Positions 49,352-57,898 of a DNA stretch of 64,000 nt are shown piece by piece. This DNA comes from Pantoea cypripedii (lineage in GTDB: Bacteria > Pseudomonadota > Gammaproteobacteria > Enterobacterales > Enterobacteriaceae), in contig NZ_MLJI01000003.1 in assembly GCF_002095535.1 (NCBI RefSeq), positions 186,001-250,000 of the forward strand, in the 5' to 3' direction. Within the stretch, counting starts at the first letter, position 1. Every line of letters begins with the position of its first letter. The position numbers and the translations under genes are program-made. The notes beneath the pieces were generated by a model, which did no database searches, was not told where the DNA came from, and was given only the letters and a program-made list of their open reading frames with translations.

Positions 49352-50179
49352 ATGGCAGCAAAGCACACAATCATCGGTATCGTCAGCGGTGAGTTCGCCA
49401 ATCCCAACAGTGTAAAAATGCTGAATGAAGTGACGCGACAATTGAATGCGCGTGGATGTTTGTCATTGTTGCTCAACGTTGATTCACGCGAGCATTACTT
49501 GCCGTTACTCAGTAAGGCTACCGAACTGGGCGTTAGTGGATTGATCTTCCTCACCTCTCTTTATCGCCAGGAGGAATTACCTTTCCCGGCGATCTGGCTG
49601 AGTGGGGAGAACGCGCTCAGGGCGGATAACTATGATGCAGGTGCTGAGATTGGCCGTCTGCTGCTGGCGCAGGGGCATCAGCGTTTTGGTTTTATGCGCG
49701 GCGAAGATTCTGCAACCGAACCGCGCCAGATGCAGGGCTTTGTCGCGAGCTTAACTGCGGCGGATAAGACCCTCGATCAGCGACTGATTGCCGGTACGAA
49801 TGATCGTGAACGGGCTTATCAGGCGATGATGACATACCTGAAAAAGACACGCGCTGCTGAACGCATCAATGCGCTGTTCTGCGAAAATGACGTGCTGGCC
49901 TTCGGTGTCATGCAGGCAGTGCGCGACTTTGGTCAGGGTGTACATATTGGCGTGGTGGGTTTTGATGATGTCGACGAGGCTCGCTCTCCGACCTGGCATC
50001 TGACCAGTTGGGCGCAGCGTGGTGATTTGCTGGTGGCAGAGGCGTTAAATCGCTTGCTGGATAACAAAGCAGATGACAGCGGAGCGTGGCAGCAGGGTGA
50101 ATTGCAGGTACGTCACTCGCATCATGGCAAACATGTACACGGTGAGATGTCAAAGTGCGGCTGTGCCAGCCGCCATTGA
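49352..50179 (+). CDS. LacI/PurR-like sensor domain lacking the DNA-binding head
   Basis: 275 residues beginning directly with the periplasmic-binding-protein-like core (TIIGIVSGEFANPNSVKML, GLIFLTSLYRQ, GHQRFGFMRGED, NALFCENDVLAFGVMQAV, IGVVGFDDVDEARSPTWHLT). The ~60-residue LacI helix-turn-helix is absent, and the clean AAGGAG ribosome-binding site before ATG 49352 argues against a missed N-terminus. No signal peptide, so it is cytosolic. It may modulate a partner regulator by binding a ligand, or be a decayed regulator. The C-terminus is His/Cys-rich (HSHHGKHVHGEMSKCGC), suggesting metal binding. Confidence 0.75.
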   Translation: MAAKHTIIGIVSGEFANPNSVKMLNEVTRQLNARGCLSLLLNVDSREHYLPLLSKATELGVSGLIFLTSLYRQEELPFPAIWLSGENALRADNYDAGAEIGRLLLAQGHQRFGFMRGEDSATEPRQMQGFVASLTAADKTLDQRLIAGTNDRERAYQAMMTYLKKTRAAERINALFCENDVLAFGVMQAVRDFGQGVHIGVVGFDDVDEARSPTWHLTSWAQRGDLLVAEALNRLLDNKADDSGAWQQGELQVRHSHHGKHVHGEMSKCGCASRH

Positions 50180-50215
50180 ACCGGTCGGCAGTCATGCCGA
50201 CCCCATGCTTATCTA

Positions 50216-51001
50216 TCAAATCGCATCAATCATCCCGCCATCCACCCGCATGATGGTGCCGGTGATATAGCTGGCCTGTTGGCTGGCGAGAAACGCCGCA
50301 GTGGCGCCGTACTCTTCCGGTGCACCATAGCGGCCCGCCGGAATGCCCTGACGGCTTTTCTCCGCCACGGCATCCGCAGTGCTGTTCTCACGTTTCGCCT
50401 TGATGGCATCCAGCTGGCTGACGCGATCGGTAGCGATACGCCCCGGCACCAGCACGTTAACCGTCACACCGTCCGCCGCCACTTCACTCGCCAGAGTTTT
50501 TGACCAGCCAAGTAAACTCATACGCAGGGCATTGGACAGCGCCAGATTAGGGATCGGGGCAATCACGCCAGACGACGTCGAGGTGATAATACGGCCCCAG
50601 CCGTGTTGACGCATGGCGGGCAGCACTTTGTCCGTCAGCTGGATCAGTGAGGAAACCATCAGGGAAAACTGCTGCTGCCAGACACCGGCATCGGTACCCT
50701 GAGCGGTGGCAGGAGGTGGGCCACCGGAATTGTTGACCAGAATATCCACATCACCCCAATGCTGACGAATGTCATTCAACACATCATCAAAGGTTTCGGG
50801 TGCAGCCAGATCCAGCTGCCAGGCCTGCGCGGTGCCGCCTTGCTGCTGGATCAATGCCACCGTTGCAGCCAGCTTTTCCAGGTTGCGGCCGGTCACCGCG
50901 ACTTTTACCCCTTCCTGCGCCAGAGACAGCGCCATCGCCCGGCCTAAACCACTTCCCGCACCACAAACCAGCGCGACCCGTTGTTGAATTTGCAAATCCA
51001 T
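50216..51001 (-). CDS. SDR-family oxidoreductase
   Basis: 261 residues. NAD(P)-binding GAGSGLGRAMA near residue 14, NNSGGPPP in place of the usual NNAG, the catalytic Ser of ITSTSSGVIAP and a substitution of the Tyr region (the usual YxxxK is replaced by NALRMSLLGWSK, where Lys remains but Tyr is not obvious), then VNVLVPGRIATDR. Loss of the catalytic Tyr would be unusual; the family has such members. Its promoter region carries a GntR-type dyad (51014-51044), so it belongs to the cluster regulon. Likely an alcohol or hydroxy-acid dehydrogenase. Confidence 0.85.
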   Translation of the reverse strand: MDLQIQQRVALVCGAGSGLGRAMALSLAQEGVKVAVTGRNLEKLAATVALIQQQGGTAQAWQLDLAAPETFDDVLNDIRQHWGDVDILVNNSGGPPPATAQGTDAGVWQQQFSLMVSSLIQLTDKVLPAMRQHGWGRIITSTSSGVIAPIPNLALSNALRMSLLGWSKTLASEVAADGVTVNVLVPGRIATDRVSQLDAIKAKRENSTADAVAEKSRQGIPAGRYGAPEEYGATAAFLASQQASYITGTIMRVDGGMIDAI

Positions 51002-51013
51002 AAACTACTCCTG

Positions 51014-51044
51014 ATTGTATTTTCAGGATCATGATGTGCAAAAA
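51014..51044. promoter_or_regulatory. GntR regulon site A (upstream of SDR)
   Basis: TTGTATTTTCAGGATCATG begins a 31-base stretch that aligns without gaps to the sites at 52088 and 59912: about 22 identities in 30 to the former. It keeps the TTGTAT half and the GATCAT centre, with GTGCAA at the other half. It lies between the SDR start and the GntR gene. Confidence 0.6.
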
Positions 51045-51053
51045 TTATGCCGA

Positions 51054-51950
51054 TTATTTACGGGGCCGCTTAATATTTACCTGGTCGTAGGCGAATTGCA
51101 GATGCTGCTGCATCAGGCTGGCGGCCAGTTCCTGCTTGTTTTCCCGTAGCGCATCAATGATCGCCACATGTTCTTCACACCATTCTTTGACGCGACGCTT
51201 GTTGTGATAGCTGCCGAATTCCATCAGGCGGCGTAAGCGGTTCTGCTGTTGAATCGCCTGTAACACAAACAGATTGCCGCTGGCTTCCGCCAGTAGCTCA
51301 TGAAAGGAGGCGTCGGTTTCGAAGATGTCCTTCGCCGGGACCTGGGTGATATCCGGGTGAGTAATCAGCCACAGATGCTGTGCACGCAGCCGTTTGAGTA
51401 ACTGGCGATCGACATGTAAATGCGGCGTCAGCAGGGCGGCGGGTTCAATCATCAGGCGGAAACCGTAACTGTTGCGCAACGCCACATCCGAGTTCAGCGT
51501 TTGCAGGAAGCGCCAGCCATGCCCGGCATTACGTGCAATCAGGCCATCTTCCGATAGCTTCACCAGCGTGCGCGTCAGTATTCCGCGGTCCACCTCATAG
51601 CGCTGCACAATTTCGGTCTGGGTAAAGGACTCAGGCAGCGTACCGGCAATACGATCGCGGACCAGCAATTCATACAAATTTTGATCATTACTTTTGGGTT
51701 GTTCGATACTCAGCTGTTGCAGTTCATCGGCGCTCTTTAACAGAAAGAAACCCTGATTGGGCCGGGCTTCCACTGCGCCAAGGCGGGTCAGTTCTTTCAA
51801 TCCGGCGCGCACCGGCGTGCGCGAAACGCCCAGCGCATCGGCAAGATGTTGTTCACGTAAATGATGACCTGGATCGAATCTTGCTTCATATATCAGGTCA
51901 AGGATTTGCCGGGCGATCCGGCGACTGCTCGCAGTTGAGTCAGGCTGCAT
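51054..51950 (-). CDS. GntR-family (FCD) regulator with two winged-helix domains
   Basis: 298 residues from ATG 51950 (AGGGA nine bases upstream). First GntR helix-turn-helix: RIARQILDLIYEARFDPGHH, LADALGVSRTPVRAGLKEL, VEARPNQGFFL. A second winged helix follows (DRIAGTLPESFTQTEIVQRYEVDRGILTRTLVKLSEDG region, residues ~80-145). The C-terminal FCD ligand domain includes DASFHELLAEASGN and a metal-type His/Asp set. Its own promoter has a dyad (51969-51995) like those upstream of the SDR, ABC transporter and aminotransferase genes, so it probably autoregulates and governs the 50.2-61.2 kb cluster. Confidence 0.88.
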   Translation of the reverse strand: MQPDSTASSRRIARQILDLIYEARFDPGHHLREQHLADALGVSRTPVRAGLKELTRLGAVEARPNQGFFLLKSADELQQLSIEQPKSNDQNLYELLVRDRIAGTLPESFTQTEIVQRYEVDRGILTRTLVKLSEDGLIARNAGHGWRFLQTLNSDVALRNSYGFRLMIEPAALLTPHLHVDRQLLKRLRAQHLWLITHPDITQVPAKDIFETDASFHELLAEASGNLFVLQAIQQQNRLRRLMEFGSYHNKRRVKEWCEEHVAIIDALRENKQELAASLMQQHLQFAYDQVNIKRPRK

Positions 51951-51968
51951 GGAGAACGTTCCCTGAAA

Positions 51969-51995
51969 GTGTATTGTTGTGGTCTGAATATACAA
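51969..51995. promoter_or_regulatory. GntR regulon site D (autoregulatory)
   Basis: GTGTAT (51969-51974) and ATACAA (51990-51995) match the dyad TTGTAT-N15-ATACAA with one mismatch. It lies 19 bases upstream of the GntR start. A second symmetry, TATTGT/ACAATA (51972/51992), overlaps it. Confidence 0.55.
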
Positions 51996-52086
51996 TAACA
52001 CGGGAAAAGTTTTGCAGCGAAATAAAGCAGGAACTGCACGATAAGCGTGCAAGTGCACCAGGAAGGGACGTGTTTTTGTCATCATG

Positions 52087-52117
52087 ATTGTATTTGTTGA
52101 TTCATAAAATCCAAAAT
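52087..52117. promoter_or_regulatory. GntR regulon site B (upstream of ABC transporter operon)
   Basis: TTGTATTTGTTGATTCAT followed by AAAATCCAAAA. It aligns to site C (59912-59942) with only about five differences over 30 bases, all without gaps. It lies about 20-50 bases before the binding-protein start at 52136. Confidence 0.7.
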
Positions 52118-52135
52118 ATTAACCAGGAGACGACT

Positions 52136-52948
52136 ATGTCCAGCTCGTATTTCACTAAAGGCCGCATGCGCGGATTGATGTTCACTCTGGCGCTGCTGCC
52201 ACTGGCCAGCCATGCCGCAGGGGAAAGCGTCACCCCCGGCAAACTAACTTATGGCACGGCTGCCACCTTTATGCCGTTCGAATTCGTCAAAGACGGCAAG
52301 CTCACTGGCTTCGATATCGACCTGATCACGGCACTGAGTAAAGAACTCAAACTGACGCCAGCCCCAATGGCGATGGAGTTCAAAGGTCTGATCCCGGCTT
52401 TGCAGGGTAAACGCCTCGACATCATCAACTCAGCGATGTACGTCAACCCAACCCGCGCCACCCAGGTGGATTTTGTGCCTTACCTGAAGATCGGTAGCCG
52501 TGTGGTGGTGCGCAAAGGTAATCCGGCGGGTATCACCGGCCGTGATATGTCGCTGTGCGGCAAAAACGTCGCCGTCACCCTTGGCGGTATCGAAGAGAGC
52601 CAGGCGCGCGTGGACAACAAAAACTGCGTAGCTGCCAGCAAAGCCGCCATCAACGTGCTGACCTTCCCGGCAGCCACCGACTCAGCCGTCGCCGTCGCTC
52701 AGGGCCGTGCCGATGCGGAATACCTCTCTACGCCGGGCACTGTGGCGCTGTTCAGCGAGAAACCTGGCATGTTCGAAGCGGTAGGGGCGGAGTTTGAAGC
52801 CGACACCCATATCGCCTTTGCGGTACGTAAAGGCGACAGCGAAACCCGAGCACAGCTGGAGAAGGGCCTGCAAGCCCTGGTGAAAGATGGCACCTACAAG
52901 CAACTGATTGAGAAATGGAACTTCCCGGATTCCGTTGCCATTTTTTAA
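52136..52948 (+). CDS. ABC transporter periplasmic binding protein, polar amino-acid type (HisJ/GlnH family)
   Basis: 270 residues from ATG 52136 (AGGAG eight bases upstream). Signal peptide (LMFTLALLPLASHAAG). Family motifs: LTYGTAATFMPFEFVKDGKLTGFDIDL (read in parts), EFKGLIPALQGKRLDIINSAMY and VDFVPYLKIGSRVVVRKG. It captures an amino acid or small conjugate for the permease and ATPase encoded next. First gene of a seven-gene run ending at 58822; a GntR-type site lies just upstream. Confidence 0.9.
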   Translation: MSSSYFTKGRMRGLMFTLALLPLASHAAGESVTPGKLTYGTAATFMPFEFVKDGKLTGFDIDLITALSKELKLTPAPMAMEFKGLIPALQGKRLDIINSAMYVNPTRATQVDFVPYLKIGSRVVVRKGNPAGITGRDMSLCGKNVAVTLGGIEESQARVDNKNCVAASKAAINVLTFPAATDSAVAVAQGRADAEYLSTPGTVALFSEKPGMFEAVGAEFEADTHIAFAVRKGDSETRAQLEKGLQALVKDGTYKQLIEKWNFPDSVAIF

Positions 52949-52978
52949 TGCGTTTCAAGCCGTTAACCGGAGATAGCT

Positions 52979-53704
52979 ATGTCGATTGATTTAATGTGGC
53001 AGTACTTCCTTTCCCCTGAGTTCTTGCAGGGTGCGTGGATGACACTGCTCATCACCCTCTGCTCACTGTTGTGTGGCGTGGTGCTGGGTCTGGTACTGGC
53101 CCTGCTACAGGAGGCTCCTTTCCGCGCCGGAAAAGCGCTGGCCTTTTTCTACCTGTGGCTGTTTCGTGGCACGCCAGTGCTGTTCCAGATCATCTTTGTC
53201 TACAACGTGCTGCCAGGCTTCGGCTTACGCTTCTCCGCGTTTACCTGTGCAGTGCTGGCGCTTTCACTCAATGAAGGCGCGTATATGGCTGAGATCCTGC
53301 GTTCTGGTCTGCAGGCGGTGAAAAGCGGCCAACGCACCGCCGGTATGGCGCTGGGTATGACCAACGCACAGATCATGCGCAAGATCGTATTACCGCAGGC
53401 GGCACGTATCGTACTGCCGCCGATGGGTAACCAGATGATCAGCATGCTGAAATCGAGTGCGCTGGTGTCGGTGATTGCGGTGCAGGAGCTGCTGCTGGTG
53501 GCGAATCAGGCTGCCAGCGCCAGTTTCCGCTACTTCGAAGCGCTGTGCGCTGCCGGTATTTACTATCTGCTGCTGACCACGCTGTTCATGATTTTCCAGT
53601 CATGGCTGGAGCGCACCCTCGACCCGAAACAGCGCCGCCGCAAAAGCCAGAAAGCACAATCCCATGAAATGAAGCTGCCTAAACCTGCCCGGGAGGTGTC
53701 ATGA
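52979..53704 (+). CDS. Amino-acid ABC transporter permease (HisMQ/GlnP family)
   Basis: 241 residues, about five transmembrane segments. The permease signature for contact with the ATPase is SGLQAVKSGQRTAGMALGMTN (given as GQRTAGMALGMTNAQIMRK region, residues ~108-130), followed by ARIVLPPMGNQMI. Only one permease gene is present, so it likely works as a homodimer. The stop overlaps the ATPase start (ATGA). Confidence 0.9.
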   Translation: MSIDLMWQYFLSPEFLQGAWMTLLITLCSLLCGVVLGLVLALLQEAPFRAGKALAFFYLWLFRGTPVLFQIIFVYNVLPGFGLRFSAFTCAVLALSLNEGAYMAEILRSGLQAVKSGQRTAGMALGMTNAQIMRKIVLPQAARIVLPPMGNQMISMLKSSALVSVIAVQELLLVANQAASASFRYFEALCAAGIYYLLLTTLFMIFQSWLERTLDPKQRRRKSQKAQSHEMKLPKPAREVS

Positions 53705-54447
53705 ACCAGGAACGTAAACCGCTGCTGGAAATGATCGGCATCGATAAAACCTTTGGTCGTCAGACCGTACTGAAAAACTGCTCGCTGAGCGTCAATCGCG
53801 GTGAAACCGTGGTGCTGATTGGCCCGTCCGGTTCGGGCAAATCGACCCTGCTGCGCTGCGTCAATCTGCTGTCCCCGGCGGACAGCGGCGATGTGTTTTT
53901 TGCCCGGCAAAACATCAGCCGTGGCGAAGTCCCGCCGCATCAGCTGCGCCAGCGTATTGGCATGGTGTTTCAGAACTACGAGTTGTTTTCCCATCTCACT
54001 GCGGCGGAAAACATCATGCTGGCCCCGATGACGGTGCTGGGCGTCAACCGCATTGAGGCGCGCAAACAGGCCGAAATGCTGCTGGCAAAGGTGCGTATCA
54101 ATGAGCGCGCCGACCACTTCCCGGATGAGCTTTCCGGCGGCCAGCAGCAGCGTGTGGCGATTGCCCGCGCGCTGGCGATGAAACCGGAACTGATGTTGTA
54201 CGACGAACCGACCTCAGCACTGGATCCGGAGATGATCCGTGAAGTGCTGGATGTGATGGCAGAGCTGAGTGCCGAAGGCATGACCAGCATGGTCGTAACC
54301 CATGAAATGGGTTTTGCCCGCCGCGCTGCCAATCAAATTCTGTTTATGGAAGAGGGCGAAATTCTCGAACGCGCCAGCGCCCAGGACTTTTTTACCGGCC
54401 AGGTCAGTGAACGTGCCAAACGTTTCCTCGACCAGATCTTACATTAA
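53701..54447 (+). CDS. Amino-acid ABC transporter ATPase (GlnQ/HisP family)
   Basis: 248 residues in an ATGA overlap with the permease gene. Walker [15 protein letters not shown]-loop [18 protein letters not shown], signature [15 protein letters not shown], Walker [16 protein letters not shown] and H-loop [13 protein letters not shown] are all intact. It powers uptake of the cluster's substrate. Confidence 0.93.
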   Translation: MNQERKPLLEMIGIDKTFGRQTVLKNCSLSVNRGETVVLIGPSGSGKSTLLRCVNLLSPADSGDVFFARQNISRGEVPPHQLRQRIGMVFQNYELFSHLTAAENIMLAPMTVLGVNRIEARKQAEMLLAKVRINERADHFPDELSGGQQQRVAIARALAMKPELMLYDEPTSALDPEMIREVLDVMAELSAEGMTSMVVTHEMGFARRAANQILFMEEGEILERASAQDFFTGQVSERAKRFLDQILH

Positions 54448-54460
54448 TAGCGGAGTACCT

Positions 54461-55636
54461 ATGAGCAGTTACCAGGCAGACAGTGTGCGCATGAAGCGGG
54501 ATCTTACCGCGCTGGTCGCCATCAATACCGAAAACCCGCCCGGTCACGAACGTGAGGCCGCCGAGTGCGTAGCAGGCTGGCTGCGCGAAGCGGGTTTTGA
54601 CCTCTCGTTCAGCGAGTATGCGCCAGGGCGCACCAACGTGATTGCGTTGCTGAAGAACGGCGACGGACCCTGTTTTGCCTTTAATACCCACCTCGATACC
54701 GTCCCGGCCGGGACCGGTTGGGCGAGCGATCCCTTTACCCTGACCGAGCGTGAAGGGCGTTTATATGGTCGCGGTGCCTGTGATGCCAAAGGCCCGCTGG
54801 TGGCGATGGTAGAAGCGCTGCGCATGCTGGCGGCCAATCGTCACAGCTGGTCCGGCACGCTGATGGGCGTGTTTACGGCGGATGAAGAAGTGGCGAGTGA
54901 AGGGGCGAAGTTTTATGTGCGCGATCAGCCGCCCGCCATCGACTTTGCGGTGATTGGCGAACCGACCTCCAACGCCACCTTCTCGGCCCATAAGGGCAGC
55001 CTGCGCCCGCGTGTGCGGGTGAAAGGCGTGACGGCGCATTCCGGTACGCCGGAGCTGGGTATCAACGCGATTTACCAGTCGGCGAAACTGCTCGGGTTGA
55101 TCGAGGAGGCGCATCATCAGCAGGTGCGCTGCCGCTGCCACGCGCTGGTGGGCAACGCCAGTTTGACCGTCACCCGCGTGCACGGCGGACACGCCGATAA
55201 CGTGGTGCCGGATAACTGCGAGCTGCTGCTGGATCGCCGCATGGTGCCTGGCGAAGACGAAGCCGAGGTGAAAGCAGAACTGCAACAGCTGCTCGATCAC
55301 GCCAGAGAACAATCCGGTGTGGAGGCGGAAATCATCGCCTGGCAACCGACCACCGGCGGCGCAACCGAAACTGACAGCAGTGAAGCCATTGTGCAGCACA
55401 GCCTGGCGGCCTGCCGTCGGCATGGTCAGCCGGAACCTGGCCCGTTTGGTTTCCAGGGCGGTTGCGATCTGGTGCATTTCCGTACCCTCGGTGCCAAAGG
55501 CGTGGTGGTCGGCCCCGGTGCGCTGGCAGTAGCGCATAAGCCGGACGAGTTTGTCCCGGTGGCGGAGTTTATCGCTGCGGCCTACATCTATCTCGATATC
55601 GCGCTGGCGATGCTGCCTGCGGAGGCTGAGGCGTGA
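54461..55636 (+). CDS. M20-family metallo-amidohydrolase (ArgE/DapE type)
   Basis: 391 residues from ATG 54461 (CGGAG upstream). Di-zinc ligands appear in order: H77 and D79 in NTHLDTVPAG, D108 in GRGACDAKGP, E142-E143 in DEEVASEGAK, then VIGEPTS and a late His in AHKPDEFV. The lid domain has AHSGTPELGINAIYQS. Members remove acyl groups from N-acyl amino acids or split dipeptides. With an enolase-family and creatinase-like enzyme in the same operon, an N-acylated or peptide-like substrate is likely. It starts 13 bases after the ATPase gene. Confidence 0.9.
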   Translation: MSSYQADSVRMKRDLTALVAINTENPPGHEREAAECVAGWLREAGFDLSFSEYAPGRTNVIALLKNGDGPCFAFNTHLDTVPAGTGWASDPFTLTEREGRLYGRGACDAKGPLVAMVEALRMLAANRHSWSGTLMGVFTADEEVASEGAKFYVRDQPPAIDFAVIGEPTSNATFSAHKGSLRPRVRVKGVTAHSGTPELGINAIYQSAKLLGLIEEAHHQQVRCRCHALVGNASLTVTRVHGGHADNVVPDNCELLLDRRMVPGEDEAEVKAELQQLLDHAREQSGVEAEIIAWQPTTGGATETDSSEAIVQHSLAACRRHGQPEPGPFGFQGGCDLVHFRTLGAKGVVVGPGALAVAHKPDEFVPVAEFIAAAYIYLDIALAMLPAEAEA

Positions 55637-56733
55637 AGGCGCAACTGTGGCGCGGCGATCTGCATTACGCCGGGGTGACGCTGCATACCGCAGCATCAGG
55701 CGCGGTGCATGCGCTCGATACCCTGTGGCTACAGCTGGAAGATCAGGGCGTGCAGGGCATCGGTGAAGTGCGGCTTAACATCGCTTATCTGCATGGCTAC
55801 AGCGAACAACAGGTGCTGAACAATCTGCTGGCGACGCTGGCGCAGTGGGAATGGCAGGCCGATGCGCACAGCATGCTGGCCGCCGTGCATGCCGAGGATA
55901 GCCCGCTGCTGGCTCCGTCACGCATGGTGCTGGATATGGCACTGCATGACCTGCTGGCACGTCAGCAGGGCGTCAGTCTTGCCGCCTGGCTGGGTGCTCC
56001 GGCGGCGGCATTGGGTTTCGCCACCAACCAGACGCTGTTCTGGGGCAGCGAAGCGCAACTGCTGGACCAGGCGAAAGGATATGTCGAACGCGGTTTCACC
56101 CAGCTGAAGCTGCGCACCGGGGTGGCGGATTTCGCCACCGATTTGGCACGATTGCAGAGGCTGCGCGAGACCTTCGGCGACCAGATCTCACTGGCGATCG
56201 ACGTTAACGGCCAGTGGTCGCTGGCGCAGGCTCATCAGGCGCTGCCGCAGCTGCAAGCGCTTCAGTTGAGCTATATCGAGCAGCCGCTGGCAGTCGCTGA
56301 TGATCAGCATCTGGCGGAGCTGTACCCGTATGCCATCCCAATCATGCTCGACGAAAGCCTTAACAGCAGCGCGTCCATCGATCGCCTGATCGCCGCCGAA
56401 GGGGCGCTGTGGGGCCATCTCAAGCTGGTCAAATTGGGTGGACTGGCACCGACGCTGGCGGCGGCGCGTCGCCTGCAAAATGCGGCGGTTCCTTTCATGA
56501 TTGGTCAGATGAACGAAGGTCATGCGGCGACGGCAGCGGCACTTCAGCTGTGTCGCGTGCTGCAACCGGCGTTCGCCGAACTTTATGGCGCTGATGGTTT
56601 AACCGATGACCCGGTCAGCGGCCTCACTTATGCCCACGGCCAGGTCACCGTGAATGATTCTCCCGGCCTGGGTGTGCAATTTTCTGCCGCCCGCGCCACT
56701 TTCCTCCAGGAGTTTAGTGATGCAACAGCTTAA
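55633..56733 (+). CDS. Enolase-superfamily enzyme (muconate-lactonizing/dipeptide-epimerase-like)
   Basis: 366 residues; GTG start in a GTGA overlap with the M20 gene. The (beta/alpha)8 barrel carries metal ligands D190 (AIDVNGQWS), E216 (YIEQPLA) and D240/E241 (MLDESL), and basic catalytic positions K159-x-R161 (LKLRTG) and K264/K267 (LKLVKLGG). The second residue of the usual KxK is Arg, which departs from dipeptide epimerases. It could epimerise, racemise or eliminate from an acyl-amino acid. Exact chemistry is not readable from sequence. Confidence 0.85.
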   Translation: MKAQLWRGDLHYAGVTLHTAASGAVHALDTLWLQLEDQGVQGIGEVRLNIAYLHGYSEQQVLNNLLATLAQWEWQADAHSMLAAVHAEDSPLLAPSRMVLDMALHDLLARQQGVSLAAWLGAPAAALGFATNQTLFWGSEAQLLDQAKGYVERGFTQLKLRTGVADFATDLARLQRLRETFGDQISLAIDVNGQWSLAQAHQALPQLQALQLSYIEQPLAVADDQHLAELYPYAIPIMLDESLNSSASIDRLIAAEGALWGHLKLVKLGGLAPTLAAARRLQNAAVPFMIGQMNEGHAATAAALQLCRVLQPAFAELYGADGLTDDPVSGLTYAHGQVTVNDSPGLGVQFSAARATFLQEFSDATA

Positions 56734-57889
56734 TAATGTGGTTCAGGGCAGCGAATCTGCCTTCAGCGCGGATGAGTATGCACTGCGTATGCAGCGCACC
56801 CGTGAGCGTCTTAGCGCCGCCGGTGTCGATGTGATGATCGTCACCGGGCCGGAAAATATCTTCTGGCTTACCGGTCAGCAAACCCCCGGTTATTACACCT
56901 TCCAGGCGCTGCTGCTGCCGGTAGAAGGGGATCCGGTGTTTGTGATTCGCCAGCTGGAATACTTCAACTTTATCGCCAACACCTTTATTTCTGACGCCGC
57001 CATCTATCAGGACGGCGATAACCCGGTGGATTTCCTTGTCGGCATGCTGCAACAGCGTGGCTGGCTGAATAAACGTATCGGGCTGGATAAACGCGGCTGG
57101 TTTCTGCCGATTGCGGTTTATGAACTGCTGCAAAGCAAGCTTGGCACCATCGCCGATACCGCCGGGGTGATCGAACCGCTGCGTGCGGTGAAGTCTGCGG
57201 CAGAAGTGGAAAAAATCGCTACCGCAGCACGTTATGTCGATGCAGGTATGCGTGCCGGTATGGCGGCGATTCGCAGCGGCAGCGATGAGAACGCGCTGGT
57301 TTCCGCAATGATGGGGGCCGCCATTGCGGCCGGTTCTGAATATGTCGGGATGGAGCCGCTGGTGTCCACCGGACCGCGCAGTGGTGTGCCGCACGGTACC
57401 TGGCGTCGCCGCGTGATGCAGGATAATGAGCCGGTATTCCTCGAAATGGCCGCCTCTCATGATCGCTACCATGCCGCGCTGATGCGTTCGGCGTGGATTG
57501 GTCGCCCACCGGCGATTGCGCTGGAGATGGAAAAAGTGTGCCAGGAAGCGTTGCAGGCGGCACTGGATGCCATCCGTCCGGGTGCCACCTGTGCCGAGCC
57601 GCATATCGCCTGCCAGAAAGTGATCGATCGCGCCGGTTTCACCGAACATTTCAAAAAGCGCACCGGTTATTCCATCGGTGTCTCTTTCGCACCGGACTGG
57701 GGCGAAGGCGGCATTCTCAGCCTGTACAGCGGTGTCACCACCGAATTACAACCGGGCATGACTTTCCATATTCCACCGGCCCTGCGCATTTACGGCGAAT
57801 TCACCGTTGGCGTCAGTGAAACCGTGGTGGTCACGGAAACCGGTTATCGCCAGCTTGGCAGTCTCTCTCGTCCATTAACTTTGCTGTAA
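56720..57889 (+). CDS. M24-family creatinase/ectoine-hydrolase-like protein
   Basis: 389 residues from ATG 56720 (AGGAG seven bases before), overlapping the previous gene by 14 bases. N-terminal creatinase domain (RERLSAAGVDVMIVTGPENIFWLTG), then the pita-bread fold. Most metal ligands of M24 peptidases are gone: the two Asp positions fall in LEMAASHDRYHAALMRS without the Asp pair, and FHIPPAL replaces the usual TIEPG. Loss of metals is typical of creatinase and DoeA (ectoine hydrolase), which are metal-independent C-N hydrolases. It probably hydrolyses a C-N bond in the cluster substrate. Confidence 0.85.
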   Translation: MQQLNNVVQGSESAFSADEYALRMQRTRERLSAAGVDVMIVTGPENIFWLTGQQTPGYYTFQALLLPVEGDPVFVIRQLEYFNFIANTFISDAAIYQDGDNPVDFLVGMLQQRGWLNKRIGLDKRGWFLPIAVYELLQSKLGTIADTAGVIEPLRAVKSAAEVEKIATAARYVDAGMRAGMAAIRSGSDENALVSAMMGAAIAAGSEYVGMEPLVSTGPRSGVPHGTWRRRVMQDNEPVFLEMAASHDRYHAALMRSAWIGRPPAIALEMEKVCQEALQAALDAIRPGATCAEPHIACQKVIDRAGFTEHFKKRTGYSIGVSFAPDWGEGGILSLYSGVTTELQPGMTFHIPPALRIYGEFTVGVSETVVVTETGYRQLGSLSRPLTLL

Positions 57890-57898
57890 GGAATTTCC

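Noticed and set aside
54761..55696. 311-codon minus-strand frame antisense to the M20 gene
   Set aside because: Low-complexity His/Arg/Gln composition and no start signal; the plus-strand reading has a full set of zinc ligands.
56714..57649. 311-codon minus-strand frame antisense to the creatinase-like gene
   Set aside because: No domain or ribosome-binding site; shadow of the real gene.
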